64,000 nt of DNA from VXYL01 sp965199945 (GTDB taxonomy: Bacteria > Pseudomonadota > Gammaproteobacteria > Pseudomonadales > Azotimanducaceae): NCBI GenBank assembly GCA_965199945.1, contig OZ241354.1:1922001-1986000 (forward strand), written 5' to 3'. The notes under the pieces were generated by a model, which searched no databases, was not told the origin of the DNA, and worked only from the letters and a program-made list of their open reading frames with translations. A program made the translations under genes and the position numbers. Shown piece after piece: positions 8,666 to 16,798 of this stretch; within the stretch, counting starts at the first letter, position 1; every line of letters starts with the position of its first letter.

Positions 8666-8935
8666 TTATCGCCAGGAGCTCCCCCGGCGATCCGGACGCG
8701 GACGCGCTTCGCTGACGCGCAAGGTGCGGCCGCTCAGCTGCGACGAATTCAAGGCGTCGATGGCCTCCTTCGCCTCCGCGTCGTTGGGCATTTCCACGAA
8801 GCCGAATCCCTTCGAGCGACCGGTCTCCCGATCCATGATGACGTTGGCTTCAACGACATGCCCATGCTGCGAGAACAGCTCCTGGAGGTCCTCCGAGCTG
8901 GTGCTGTACGGCATGTTTCCGACGTAGATTTTCAA
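8666..8935 (-). CDS. Single-RRM RNA-binding protein
   Basis: 89 residues making one RRM: RNP2 is KIYVGNMPY at the very start and RNP1 is KGFGFVEM (~residue 43), both with the aromatic residues that stack on RNA bases. A short Arg-rich tail (RPRPDRRGSS) follows. Bacterial proteins of this size (cyanobacterial Rbp-like) bind RNA and are often induced by cold. The gene stands alone upstream of lon on the same strand. The long region before its start (8936-9060) is highly structured, which would suit post-transcriptional control; that part is inference. Confidence 0.85.
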   Translation of the reverse strand: MKIYVGNMPYSTSSEDLQELFSQHGHVVEANVIMDRETGRSKGFGFVEMPNDAEAKEAIDALNSSQLSGRTLRVSEARPRPDRRGSSWR

Positions 8936-8998
8936 TTCTCTCTCCCGACCGCATCCAGCCGGGGCTGATCAGCCAGCCTTGCGACGATGCGATTGGCG

Positions 8999-9041
8999 GG
9001 CAACCATACGCCGTTGCGACGGCGGTTGCCATCGTTTTTTT
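8999..9041 (+). terminator. Hairpin with T-tract, no upstream plus-strand gene
   Basis: GGCAACC (8999-9005) pairs with GGTTGCC (9024-9030), the interior adds GCCG/CGGC, and seven T residues follow at 9035-9041. It reads as a plus-strand rho-independent terminator, yet the gene behind it is on the minus strand. It may stop antisense transcription, attenuate the dUTPase leader, or simply be the structured 5' region of the RNA-binding-protein mRNA. Confidence 0.35.
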
Positions 9042-9167
9042 CCGCTCTCTCGCGCCGGAAACGGCACCGGCGCACCGCCCCGTTGCCGCACGGCGCGGAT
9101 GCCGCCGGTGCCAATCCTCGTTCGCGGCGCTTGCGCGTTGACCAGACGGCGCTCGCCGACATAGGGT

Positions 9168-9815
9168 TTGCGGGTGGGGAGCGGGCCGTCCATCGACGAA
9201 ACCTGGCAGCGCCTGGGCGCGATGGCGGCGATGCAGGCGCGCCACAACCGCCTCGTCCACCCGCAGTGGGAGCGGCAAGGCCATCGCTACTACCGCGCGG
9301 TGTGGGTGGAGTGCGCGGAGCTGCTCGACCACGTCGGCTGGAAGTGGTGGAAGCGCCAGCCGGCCGACCTCGACCAGGCGCGGCTGGAAGTCATCGACAT
9401 CTGGCACTTCGGATTGTCGGAGATCCTCCGCGCCGGCAAGCTCGACCGCGATCTTGCCCAGCGCTTCGCGCAGGCGCTGGCCGAGCCGCCGGGGGGCGAC
9501 TTGCGCCTCGCCGTGGAGCGGCTTGCGCTGTCGAGCTTGGAGACGCACGCGTTCGACTTGGACGCCTTCGCGGCCGTGATGCGCGCCCTGCCGCTGGACT
9601 TCGACCAGCTCTACCGCATCTACATCGGCAAGAACGTCCTCAACGCCTTCCGCCAGACCCACGGCTACAAGTCCGGCGGCTATCGCAAGACCTGGAACGG
9701 GCGCGAGGACAACGAACACCTCGTCGAACTGGCGAGCGCCTTGGACGCCCGCAGCGATGCCTTCCCGGAGGAGCTTGCGGCGGCGTTGGAGAAGCGCTAC
9801 GCCGAGTGTTCGTGA
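9168..9815 (+). CDS. Dimeric (all-alpha) dUTP diphosphatase
   Basis: 215 residues from TTG 9168 (GTG 9174 is an alternative). Family motifs are in order: ECAELLDHVGWKWWK (E-x-x-E metal ligands with K-W-W-K), then EVIDIWHFGLSEI (second acidic cluster), then NVLNAFRQTHGYKSGGY and WNGREDN near the C-terminus. These are diagnostic of the MazG-like dimeric dUTPases rather than the trimeric Dut type. It hydrolyses dUTP to dUMP and PPi, limiting uracil in DNA and feeding thymidylate synthesis. A membrane-protein gene overlaps its stop (GTGA), so the two are coupled. Confidence 0.88.
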   Translation: MRVGSGPSIDETWQRLGAMAAMQARHNRLVHPQWERQGHRYYRAVWVECAELLDHVGWKWWKRQPADLDQARLEVIDIWHFGLSEILRAGKLDRDLAQRFAQALAEPPGGDLRLAVERLALSSLETHAFDLDAFAAVMRALPLDFDQLYRIYIGKNVLNAFRQTHGYKSGGYRKTWNGREDNEHLVELASALDARSDAFPEELAAALEKRYAECS

Positions 9816-10408
9816 AGGGCGCGTCCTCGGCGCACGAGTCGCGCAAGGCACCGCCGTCCGCAAGCCGCGCCGCGACGCCGATGCGGCCTCGCGCCGCGCC
9901 CACCCTCGGCCTGTTCGCCGCCGCGTGGGGCGCGGTTGGCTTGTGCGCCCTGCTGGCCTACGCCATCGCGCGCCTCGGCTTCATCGTCGCCGCTGGCTTG
10001 GAGGCGGCGTGGCAGCCTTGGCATGTCGCGGTGGCGCTCGCCAATGCCGTTTTCATGGCGTGGTCGGAGGGCTACCGCGGCTTCCAGCTTGGCTTTTCGC
10101 CGCGTTCGGCGGCGCGGGTGAAGTGGCTGCGCCACAACCCCAACCTCGTCCGCACCGTGCTGGCGCCGCTGTTCGTGATGGGCTACTTCAACGCGCCGCC
10201 CCGGCGCCTCGTCGCCGGCTGGGCGCTCACGGCCGCCATCGTCGTCGCCATCGTCGCCATCCACGCGCTCGCCCAGCCGCTGCGCGCCGCGCTGGACATC
10301 GGCGTGGTGCTCGGCCTTACCTGGGGACTCGCGAGCTTCCTGATCTCGCTCAAGCGCGCCTTCGCCGCGCCTGGCTACCCGACATCGCCGCAAGTGGCGT
10401 CGGCCTAA
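9812..10408 (+). CDS. Conserved integral membrane protein
   Basis: 198 residues from a GTG overlapping the dUTPase stop; an internal ATG at 9881 would give 175 residues and a cleaner start just before the first membrane helix. Four hydrophobic segments are visible (LGLFAAAWGAVGLCALLAYA; HVAVALANAVFMAW; ALTAAIVVAIVAIHAL; IGVVLGLTWGLASFLI), with a conserved-looking cytosolic loop containing SEGYRGFQLGFSPRSAARV and APLFVMGYFNAPPRR. I know this as an uncharacterised proteobacterial family. No function can be assigned. Confidence 0.65.
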   Translation: MKGASSAHESRKAPPSASRAATPMRPRAAPTLGLFAAAWGAVGLCALLAYAIARLGFIVAAGLEAAWQPWHVAVALANAVFMAWSEGYRGFQLGFSPRSAARVKWLRHNPNLVRTVLAPLFVMGYFNAPPRRLVAGWALTAAIVVAIVAIHALAQPLRAALDIGVVLGLTWGLASFLISLKRAFAAPGYPTSPQVASA

Positions 10409-10422
10409 GCCGCATCGAACCG

Positions 10423-11739
10423 CTAAGCGCGAACGCTTTCCGTCACTTCGTCCACCGCCGCCGCGAGCACGTCCACCATCTGCGCCACGTCGCGTTCGTC
10501 GATCACGAACGGCGCGCCGATGACCACGATGTCGCGCACCGCGCCCGTGCCGCCGGGATAGAACGCCACGCCGCGGCGCATTCCGGCCGCCACCACGCGA
10601 TTGGCGACGCCGGCGGCGAGCGGAAACGGCGCCAGGGTGTCGCGGTCGGCGACGATTTCGACAGCCAGCAGCAGGCCGCTGCCGCGCACTTCGGCCACGT
10701 GCGGATGCTGCGCGAAGGCGTCCGCGAGCTGCGTCTTGAGCTCGGCGCCGATTGTCGCAGCACGGTCGACCAGCTTCTCCCGAGAGAGGATTTCGAGCAC
10801 CTTGTCCGCCGCCGCGCAGGCCGCCGGATGCGCCGCGAAGGTGTGGAACATCACGTTCATGCCGGCGGCGTCGAGCGCCGCGCCCACCTGTTCGGTGGCG
10901 AACACGCCGGTGATCGGCGCATAGCCGCCGCCGAGGCCCTTGCCCGCCACCAGCACGTCCGCCGCCACGCCCCAGTGGTCGAGGCTGAAAGGCGCGCCGG
11001 TGCGTCCGAAGCCAGCCATCACGTCGTCCGCCAGCAACAGCATGTCGTGGCGGTCGCAGAGCTCGCGCGCGCCCTGCCAATAGCCGTCTGGCGGCACCAG
11101 CGCGCCCCCGCTCGCGCCGACGATGGGTTCCGCCAGCAGCGCGGCGACGGACTCCGAGCCGACGCGCAGAATCTCTGCTTCCAGCGCATCGAGGCAGTGG
11201 CGCACGACGTCCGCATCGCTCCCCGGCTGGCGCAAGGGATAGGGCGCCGGCACCCTGGCATAGGCGGCAAGCGCCTGTTCGAGGCCGCGCTTGCGGGCTT
11301 CGTGGCCGCTCGCGGCAGCCGTCGCCAGCGTCGTGCCGTGGTAGGACGGCGTACGGGCGACGATCGCCGTCTTGCCCGGCTTACCGCGCGCGGCGTGGTA
11401 TTGAATGGCGATCTTCATGGCGGTTTCGACGCCTTCGGAGCCGCTGCAGGTGAGGTGGTGGCGGGTCAGGTGCGGCGGCAGCCAGTCCCGCACCAAGCGT
11501 TCGAGCAGCCGTTCGCGCTCCGGCGTAAGCCAAGGCGGCACGACGTAGGAACACGACAAGGTGGCCTGGTGGACGGCATCCGCCACTTCCTCGCGCCCGT
11601 GCCCGACGTTGACCACCACGGCGCCGCCGGCGGCATCGAGTATCCGCGCCCCGTCGGCGTCGTAGAGATGGGCGCCCTCCCCCTTGACCACTGTGTTCAA
11701 GGGGCGCGCGGACCAGGAGAAAGGCCAGTGGACGGTCAT
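10423..11739 (-). CDS. Class III aminotransferase (PLP-dependent)
   Basis: 438 residues from ATG 11739 (MTVHWPFSWSARPL). Fold-type I features are LTCSGSEGVETAMKIA for cofactor phosphate binding, LLADDVMAGFGRTG with the PLP-ring Asp, and the Schiff-base Lys in VAGKGLGGGYAPI, in the order of the omega-aminotransferase family. It would transfer an amino group from an amine or omega-amino acid to a keto acid; the substrate cannot be read from the sequence. Divergent from the phosphotransferase at 11809, with which it shares a 69-base intergenic region. Confidence 0.85.
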   Translation of the reverse strand: MTVHWPFSWSARPLNTVVKGEGAHLYDADGARILDAAGGAVVVNVGHGREEVADAVHQATLSCSYVVPPWLTPERERLLERLVRDWLPPHLTRHHLTCSGSEGVETAMKIAIQYHAARGKPGKTAIVARTPSYHGTTLATAAASGHEARKRGLEQALAAYARVPAPYPLRQPGSDADVVRHCLDALEAEILRVGSESVAALLAEPIVGASGGALVPPDGYWQGARELCDRHDMLLLADDVMAGFGRTGAPFSLDHWGVAADVLVAGKGLGGGYAPITGVFATEQVGAALDAAGMNVMFHTFAAHPAACAAADKVLEILSREKLVDRAATIGAELKTQLADAFAQHPHVAEVRGSGLLLAVEIVADRDTLAPFPLAAGVANRVVAAGMRRGVAFYPGGTGAVRDIVVIGAPFVIDERDVAQMVDVLAAAVDEVTESVRA

Positions 11740-11808
11740 GGCGATATTGACGCGGCGCGTTGCCAGCAGGTATGACAGCGTAAGCAAGTCGGGGCGGGAA
11801 ACTCAATC

Positions 11809-12855
11809 ATGGCGACGGCAAGCGGGGAATCGCACAGCGGAATCGAAGGCATCGACCTCGACCGCGTGACGCGCTGGGTGGCGGAACGCATCGACGGCCT
11901 CGAACCGCCGCTGCGCTTCGAGCTCATCGCCGGCGGGCACTCCAACCTCACCTACAAGTTCACGGACCAGCGCGGCAGCGCCTACGTGCTGCGCCGCCCC
12001 CCGCTGGGGCACATCCTGCAAAGCGCGCACGACATGGCGCGGGAGCATCGCATCATCAGCGCCTTGGAGGCGACCGACGTGCCGGTGCCGAAGACCCACG
12101 GCCTGTGCGAGGACGAGTCCGTCAACGGCCAGCCCTTCTACCTGATGGCCTTCGTCGAGGGCGTGGCGCCGCACGAGCCGGACGTGACCGAGGCGATGCC
12201 GGAAGCCGAGCGGCGCACGGCCGGCGAACACATCGTCGAGGTGCTGGCGACGCTGCACCTCGTGAACCCGGACGACGTCGGCCTCGGCAATTTGGCGCGC
12301 AAGGAAGCGTACCTTGCCCGCCAGCTAAAGCGCTGGACGCAGCAATGGGAGGCCACCAAGACCCACGAGATACCGGAGATGGAGGAAAGCGCGCGCCTGC
12401 TGCACCAGGACATGCCGGAGCAAGTGGGTTCCGCCATCGTCCACGGCGACTACCGCATCGGCAATATGCTCATCAAGGACGGGCGCATGGCCGCCCTGCT
12501 CGACTGGGAGCTGTGTACGCTCGGCGACCCGCTGGCGGACCTCGGCTATCTGCTCAACAACTGGGGAGAACCGGGGGAAGCGGGCATGGAAACCGCCCTG
12601 CCCACCGCGGTCGGCGGCTTTCCGAGCCGTGCGCGGGTGCGCGAGGTCTACGAACAGCGCACCGGGCGCGACCTGGGGCGCATCGACTACTACCGCGCAT
12701 TCTCCCACTGGCGCCTCGGCGCCATCGCCCAGGGTGTCTACAAGCGCTACCTGGTCGGCGCCATGGGCAAGAACCGCGACTTCGACCTGGAGAAGTACAA
12801 GCAGGGGATCCACCAGCGCGCCGAGTCGGCCTTGCGCTTTCTGACCGGTTCCTAG
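11809..12855 (+). CDS. Phosphotransferase family protein (APH/ACAD10-like)
   Basis: 348 residues with a protein-kinase-like (aminoglycoside phosphotransferase) fold: N-lobe GGHSNLTYKFTD, hinge FYLMAFVEG, catalytic loop VHGDYRIGNMLI (Asp base and Asn), and metal-binding ALLDWELCTLGDPLADLGYL. This subfamily is commonly encoded beside acyl-CoA dehydrogenases and CoA ligases and is presumed to phosphorylate a hydroxyacyl-CoA or related acid, not an antibiotic. A related gene occurs at 16799 beside an acyl-CoA synthetase. Divergent from the aminotransferase. Confidence 0.8.
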   Translation: MATASGESHSGIEGIDLDRVTRWVAERIDGLEPPLRFELIAGGHSNLTYKFTDQRGSAYVLRRPPLGHILQSAHDMAREHRIISALEATDVPVPKTHGLCEDESVNGQPFYLMAFVEGVAPHEPDVTEAMPEAERRTAGEHIVEVLATLHLVNPDDVGLGNLARKEAYLARQLKRWTQQWEATKTHEIPEMEESARLLHQDMPEQVGSAIVHGDYRIGNMLIKDGRMAALLDWELCTLGDPLADLGYLLNNWGEPGEAGMETALPTAVGGFPSRARVREVYEQRTGRDLGRIDYYRAFSHWRLGAIAQGVYKRYLVGAMGKNRDFDLEKYKQGIHQRAESALRFLTGS

Positions 12856-13024
12856 CCCGGAGAACGCTCCGTGCCCGTTTTGCGCTTGCGCGCGCTGGCG
12901 GCTTGGGGGAGAGGTAAGAGGCGTGCCAGCGGTCGAAACCGACCGCTGGAGAGCAGCTAGCAACAGGGGGGAAGGAGGAGGAACCGCTGCTCGTCACGCC
13001 GTAGAACTCAAGTTGTCCATACTG

Positions 13025-13062
13025 TGTACAGGTTTTTCGGGCGTGTCAAGCGTTTTTGTACA
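13025..13062 (-). promoter_or_regulatory. Paired TGTACA sites around a TTGACA -35
   Basis: TGTACA occurs at 13025-13030 and 13057-13062 (start-to-start 32 bases, about three helical turns). Between them, on the minus strand, is a perfect -35 TTGACA (13049-13044). A third TGTACA sits at the merR start (14001-14006). Such hexamers are typical of LitR/CarH-type MerR operators. The promoter points away from merR into the 3' end of the phosphotransferase gene and has no obvious gene of its own. The rest of 12856-13086 holds no gene. Confidence 0.45.
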
Positions 13063-13086
13063 ATTTTTTTCGATTCGGCGACTCGG

Positions 13087-13971
13087 TCACGTCGAACCCG
13101 CCGTCGCGAGCAGACCGTGCTTCTCCACAAGGGCATCGAGCGAGCGCTCCAGACGCGCCCGGGCGGCGTGCAAATCGCCCTCGATGAGGTTGTGGTCCTC
13201 TTCGCCCTCGCAGCGCCCGACGTGTACGGCGTAGTCGTTCAGACCGCCGATCAGCTCGGCGAGATGGCGCGGGCACTCGCAGGCGGCGCGCGACGCCATC
13301 AGCGAGATGTGCAGCAGTTCCTCGTCGCTGAATAGCCTCGAGGTGTCCCCGTCGCCCGGCAGCAGCGCACCGACGCCGAGCAGCCGCTCCACCGCGGCCC
13401 AGTCCGCCGGCCACCGCAGCAGCGCATGGCCGGCGGCCCGGCAGTTCGCCAAGTCCGTGGCCGTGGCATACGCAAAAGCCGCGACCAGCCGCGCATCCGG
13501 GAACGTATCCGCAATTTTTTCAATCAGTTGGAAGTCCAACGACGGCAAGTGGACGGCAACGCCGTCGAGCGCCGGCAAGGCGCCGCGGTCCGCAAGCATC
13601 GCACCAGGCGTGGCCCACTCTGCAATGACGCCGACGGTGGTGGCCGTGGCCTGTCGGAAGGCATGGATGAGGCGGCTGCCGACAATGCCCACCCGCGCCG
13701 CCCGTCGCGCCGGCGCCCGTTCGCGGCGCGGACGCAGCCGCCGTTCGAGTTCGGCATCGTCGAGGCCGACGACCTGGCCGATCGGATGCCCAAGATCCAA
13801 CAGCGCCTTGATGGCGACGAACCGATCCACCTGCCCGGCGCTGTAGAAGCGCGTCTTGCCGGCGCGCTGCGCCGGTTCCAGCCCGTAGCGCCGCTCCCAG
13901 GCGCGCAGGCACTCCGGCGTAATGCCGGTGCGCTTGGCCACAACGCCGATCTTGTAGAGTTCCTCTGACAC
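13087..13971 (-). CDS. MerR-family transcriptional regulator (LitR/CarH-like architecture)
   Basis: 294 residues from GTG 13971, just before the winged HTH (LYKIGVVAKRTGITPECLRAWERRYG, given here in two parts: LYKIGVVAKRTG and ITPECLRAWERRYG). An upstream in-frame GTG at 14007 overlaps a TGTACA element and a TACAAT -10, so I prefer 13971. After the HTH and an Arg-rich linker comes an alpha/beta region (VGIVGSRLIHAFRQ, then VHLPSLDF) that resembles a degenerate B12-binding/Rossmann half without the cobalamin His motif. Such proteins often control carotenoid, photolyase or stress genes; none is present nearby. Confidence 0.7.
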   Translation of the reverse strand: MSEELYKIGVVAKRTGITPECLRAWERRYGLEPAQRAGKTRFYSAGQVDRFVAIKALLDLGHPIGQVVGLDDAELERRLRPRRERAPARRAARVGIVGSRLIHAFRQATATTVGVIAEWATPGAMLADRGALPALDGVAVHLPSLDFQLIEKIADTFPDARLVAAFAYATATDLANCRAAGHALLRWPADWAAVERLLGVGALLPGDGDTSRLFSDEELLHISLMASRAACECPRHLAELIGGLNDYAVHVGRCEGEEDHNLIEGDLHAARARLERSLDALVEKHGLLATAGST

Positions 13972-13976
13972 GGCTT

Positions 13977-14006
13977 GTCCAGATAAAACCTGGACGTGAT
14001 TGTACA
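13977..14006 (-). promoter_or_regulatory. merR promoter/operator region
   Basis: On the minus strand TACAAT (14004-13999) makes a good -10 and is embedded in TGTACA (14001-14006), the same hexamer as at 13025 and 13057. Next to it is the inverted repeat GTCCAG / CTGGAC (13977-13982 and 13990-13995, 7-base spacer). This suggests autoregulation. Confidence 0.45.
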
Positions 14007-14243
14007 CAGAAACGGCAACGTTGCTGACCAGCAGAGGCGGAACAGGCGGAACGTCCTTGCACCGCGCGGCGCAAGGATGGATGGAGGACGAGGCTACGGC
14101 TGGCTTTGGCGCCCGCGGGAAGCGGCGTTGCCCGCTTGGAAGGGCCTTGCTGGTCCGGGGCGCAGACTCGCTAGGGCTGCGTCGATGCGGCGTTCTCGGC
14201 CGCGTTGGGCAAGGTTACAAACACACGGGTGCCACGCATGGCG

Positions 14244-14540
14244 TCACACCGTCGTCGGGTCGCGCTCGCCGAGGTCGGACTTGGCGATCATGTGAACGTA
14301 CGGCCAGCCTGGGGAATCCTCCTCGTCCCACCACACCTTCTCTACGATCTCAGACTGTACACGCAAGAAGCCGGCGGCATTCAGCTGCTCGAACTCGCCG
14401 TCGTAGATGATCTTCACCTCCAGCATGGGATCATCGTAGTGGTCGAAGCCTGGCTTGACGTTGACGCACACGATGTCGACATCGCTGAAATGGGCCCTGA
14501 ATGCCGTCTCGGCGATCTCGCGCACCTGCTGTTCGTCCAT
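14244..14540 (-). CDS. 98-residue partner of HEPN protein (copy 1)
   Basis: Starts MDEQQVREIAETAF; a helix is followed by strand-like VDIVCVNVKPGFD and LEVKIIYDGEFEQLNAAGF, so a small alpha/beta fold. It is clearly paralogous to the protein at 33865-34164 along its full length (shared E-Q-Q-x-R-E-I-A-E, I-I-Y-D-G, E-Q-L-N-A-A-G and a similar C-terminus). It follows the HEPN gene by 10 bases. By position it could be the antitoxin or effector partner of the HEPN protein; I know no characterised homologue. Confidence 0.6.
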   Translation of the reverse strand: MDEQQVREIAETAFRAHFSDVDIVCVNVKPGFDHYDDPMLEVKIIYDGEFEQLNAAGFLRVQSEIVEKVWWDEEDSPGWPYVHMIAKSDLGERDPTTV

Positions 14541-14550
14541 CTTGGGCCTC

Positions 14551-15012
14551 CTACGACGGCCGTTGCCGGAAGAGCGCGAGGGCGGCGAAGCCGCGCCGCG
14601 CCTCAATGTCCGCCTTCTCGAACTGGCCTATGGCAAGTTCCGCAGCAGCAATGTACACGAGAACATCGGACTCTTGATAATCGTCGGTGTCCAGCGCGTA
14701 GTCCGCTCGCTGCCGAGCCTTCTGCATAGCGACGAACGCCTCGGCGAAATCGCGGACTTCCGCTGGGAACCTCCGCACCGTCGGCTCCTGACACGCGCTC
14801 CTGGCCCGGCCGTGCTCCAACGCGCGGTACGTCCGATGCCATGCCGGGGTGCGCTGCTGGCCGATGAACAGGTCCGCCGCCGTTGCCGCGAGGCAATGGA
14901 ACAGGGCGTAGTAGGCCGTGCTGACAGCGCGGCGAAGACTCGCCTGCGTGGGCCGGCCGGGGCCGGACTCGGCCAAGACGCGGGCGGTTTCGATCAGATC
15001 AAGGGGCTTCAT
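14551..15012 (-). CDS. HEPN-domain protein (copy 1)
   Basis: 153 residues from ATG 15012 (MKPLDLIETARVLAE). The helical core reads RRAVSTAYYALFHCLA, then WHRTYRALEHGRAR, then FVAMQKARQRADYAL. R-x-x-x-x-A-Y-Y-A-x-F-H and R-x-x-A-D-Y are HEPN signatures of the UPF0332-like group. The R-A-L-E-H motif is shorter than the R-x4-6-H of active HEPN RNases, though an extra Arg three residues earlier gives R-x6-H here. It is transcribed with the small partner gene. A paralogous pair in the same gene order lies at 33371-34164. Probable RNA-directed toxin or defence component; inference. Confidence 0.65.
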   Translation of the reverse strand: MKPLDLIETARVLAESGPGRPTQASLRRAVSTAYYALFHCLAATAADLFIGQQRTPAWHRTYRALEHGRARSACQEPTVRRFPAEVRDFAEAFVAMQKARQRADYALDTDDYQESDVLVYIAAAELAIGQFEKADIEARRGFAALALFRQRPS

Positions 15013-15061
15013 CGCTGGGGTCGCAACACACGGGGCGTCGCCGAACTGCGGCACGGATCGA

Positions 15062-15090
15062 AGTATAGGCCCGGCGAGAGCCTCTTTGCC
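15062..15090 (-). promoter_or_regulatory. Possible promoter of HEPN cassette copy 1
   Basis: On the minus strand TATACT (15067-15062) lies 17 bases after GGCAAA (15090-15085), predicting a start ~43 bases before the ATG at 15012. The -35 is poor. Confidence 0.3.
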
Positions 15091-15217
15091 CAAGATCTGT
15101 CGCACCTTCCGCTCGTCCATATGCTCGCCCCGTGGCCGTCTGCCCTACAATGCCTGCCGGCCACATGCGCGGCGGCGAGGACGCTGGGCGCAAGGCCGCC
15201 GCAAACGGGGAGGAAGC

Positions 15218-16756
15218 ATGGAGAACAACATCGGCTGGTGGCTGGCGAAGCGGGCGTTTCTGTCGCCGCAGCGCGAGGCGTACGTCGGCGACGACGGCGG
15301 GCGGCTCACCTTCGCGGCGCTGAACGAGCGCTGCAACCGCATTGCGAACGCCTTCCTGGGCGCCGGCGTGGCGAAGGGCGAGCGCGTGGCGCTGCTCTTG
15401 ATGAACAGCCCGGAGTTCGTTGAGGCGTACTTCGCGCTCGCCAAGATCGGCGCGGTCGTGGTGCCGCTGAACTGGCGGCTGGTCGCCGACGAGCTGGAGT
15501 TCATCCTGAAGGACAGCGGCGCCACGCGGCTGATCTTCGACGACGAGTTCGTGGACACGGTGGCCGACCTGCACGGGCGCGGCGAGAAGACCGACGTCGC
15601 GCAATGGCTGCAAGTGACCGACGGCGAGACGGCCTACTTCGCCCACAACTACGCGACGTTCCGAGACGGCGCCGCGCCGACCGAACCGGCGCTGGGCGCG
15701 CGCGACGACGACATGCTCTACATCATGTACACCTCCGGCACCACGGGCTTGCCGAAGGGCGTCGTCCACACCCACAACACCTGCGTCTGGGGCTGCATCA
15801 CCATTGCCGCCACCACCTACTTCCACGACGGCGACCGCTTCCTGTCGCCCCTGCCGATGTTCCACGTCGGCGCCTTGACGCCCATCACTCTCGCCGTCTA
15901 TCGCGGCATCACCACCATCGTCATGCGGGCGTTCGATCCGCAGCGGGCGTGGCAGCTGGTGGACGAAGAGCGCATCACCGTCGGGCTGGCGGTGCCGGCC
16001 ATGCTGAACTTCATGCTGCAGGTGCCGAACCTAGAACGCTTCGACTTCTCGCAATGGCGCTGGTGCATGTCCGGCGCCGCGCCGGTGCCGGTGGCGCTCA
16101 TCGAAGCCTGCGCCAAGCTCGGCGTCGAAGTGCATCAGATCTACGGGCTCACCGAATCCTGCGGCCCGGCGGCGCTGATCGATGCCGACAACGCCTTGAA
16201 GCGCATCGGTTCCACCGGCAAGGCGTTCTTCCACACGGACGTGCGCATCGCCCGCCCGGACGGCAGCGACTGCGCCCCGGACGAGCCAGGCGAGGTGCTG
16301 GTGGCCGGCCCGCACATCATGCGCGAATACTGGAATCGCCCGGAAGCCACGGCGGAGACCGTCGTCGACGGCTGGCTGCACACCGGCGACGTGGCGCGCA
16401 TGGACGCGGACGGCTTCATCACCATCGAAGACCGCATCAAGGACATGATCATCTCCGGCGGCGAGAACGTCTATCCGGCCGAGATCGAGAACGTCCTGCA
16501 GGCGCATCCGGGCATCACCGAGGCCGGCGTGATCGGCCAGCCGAGCGAGAAGTGGGGCGAGTCGCCTTTCGCCGTGGTCGTGAAGGCCGATGCGGCGCTC
16601 ACCGAAGCGGACGTGCTGGAGTTCTGCCGCGGGCGCATGGCTGGCTTCAAGCAGCCGAAGGGGGTCGCGTTCGTGGACGCCGTGCCGCGCAATCCAAGCG
16701 GCAAGATCCTCAAGCGCATCCTGCGCGAGCAGTTCCCTGGGCCGGCGCCGGTCTGA
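15218..16756 (+). CDS. AMP-binding acyl-CoA synthetase
   Basis: 512 residues from ATG 15218 preceded by GGGGAGGA (15207-15214). Adenylate-forming enzyme motifs are in order: YTSGTTGLPKG (phosphate loop), YGLTESCGP, WLHTGDVARMD, the hinge KDMIISGGENVYPAEIE, and the C-terminal catalytic Lys in PRNPSGKILKR. It activates a carboxylic acid as acyl-AMP and then acyl-CoA; medium- or long-chain fatty acids are likely but unproven. The phosphotransferase gene starts 42 bases later on the same strand, a pairing often seen in fatty-acid or aromatic-acid catabolic loci. Confidence 0.88.
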   Translation: MENNIGWWLAKRAFLSPQREAYVGDDGGRLTFAALNERCNRIANAFLGAGVAKGERVALLLMNSPEFVEAYFALAKIGAVVVPLNWRLVADELEFILKDSGATRLIFDDEFVDTVADLHGRGEKTDVAQWLQVTDGETAYFAHNYATFRDGAAPTEPALGARDDDMLYIMYTSGTTGLPKGVVHTHNTCVWGCITIAATTYFHDGDRFLSPLPMFHVGALTPITLAVYRGITTIVMRAFDPQRAWQLVDEERITVGLAVPAMLNFMLQVPNLERFDFSQWRWCMSGAAPVPVALIEACAKLGVEVHQIYGLTESCGPAALIDADNALKRIGSTGKAFFHTDVRIARPDGSDCAPDEPGEVLVAGPHIMREYWNRPEATAETVVDGWLHTGDVARMDADGFITIEDRIKDMIISGGENVYPAEIENVLQAHPGITEAGVIGQPSEKWGESPFAVVVKADAALTEADVLEFCRGRMAGFKQPKGVAFVDAVPRNPSGKILKRILREQFPGPAPV

Positions 16757-16798
16757 ACGGGCCGCCGAGTCGCGGAAGCAGCGAACGGAGACGGGCCT

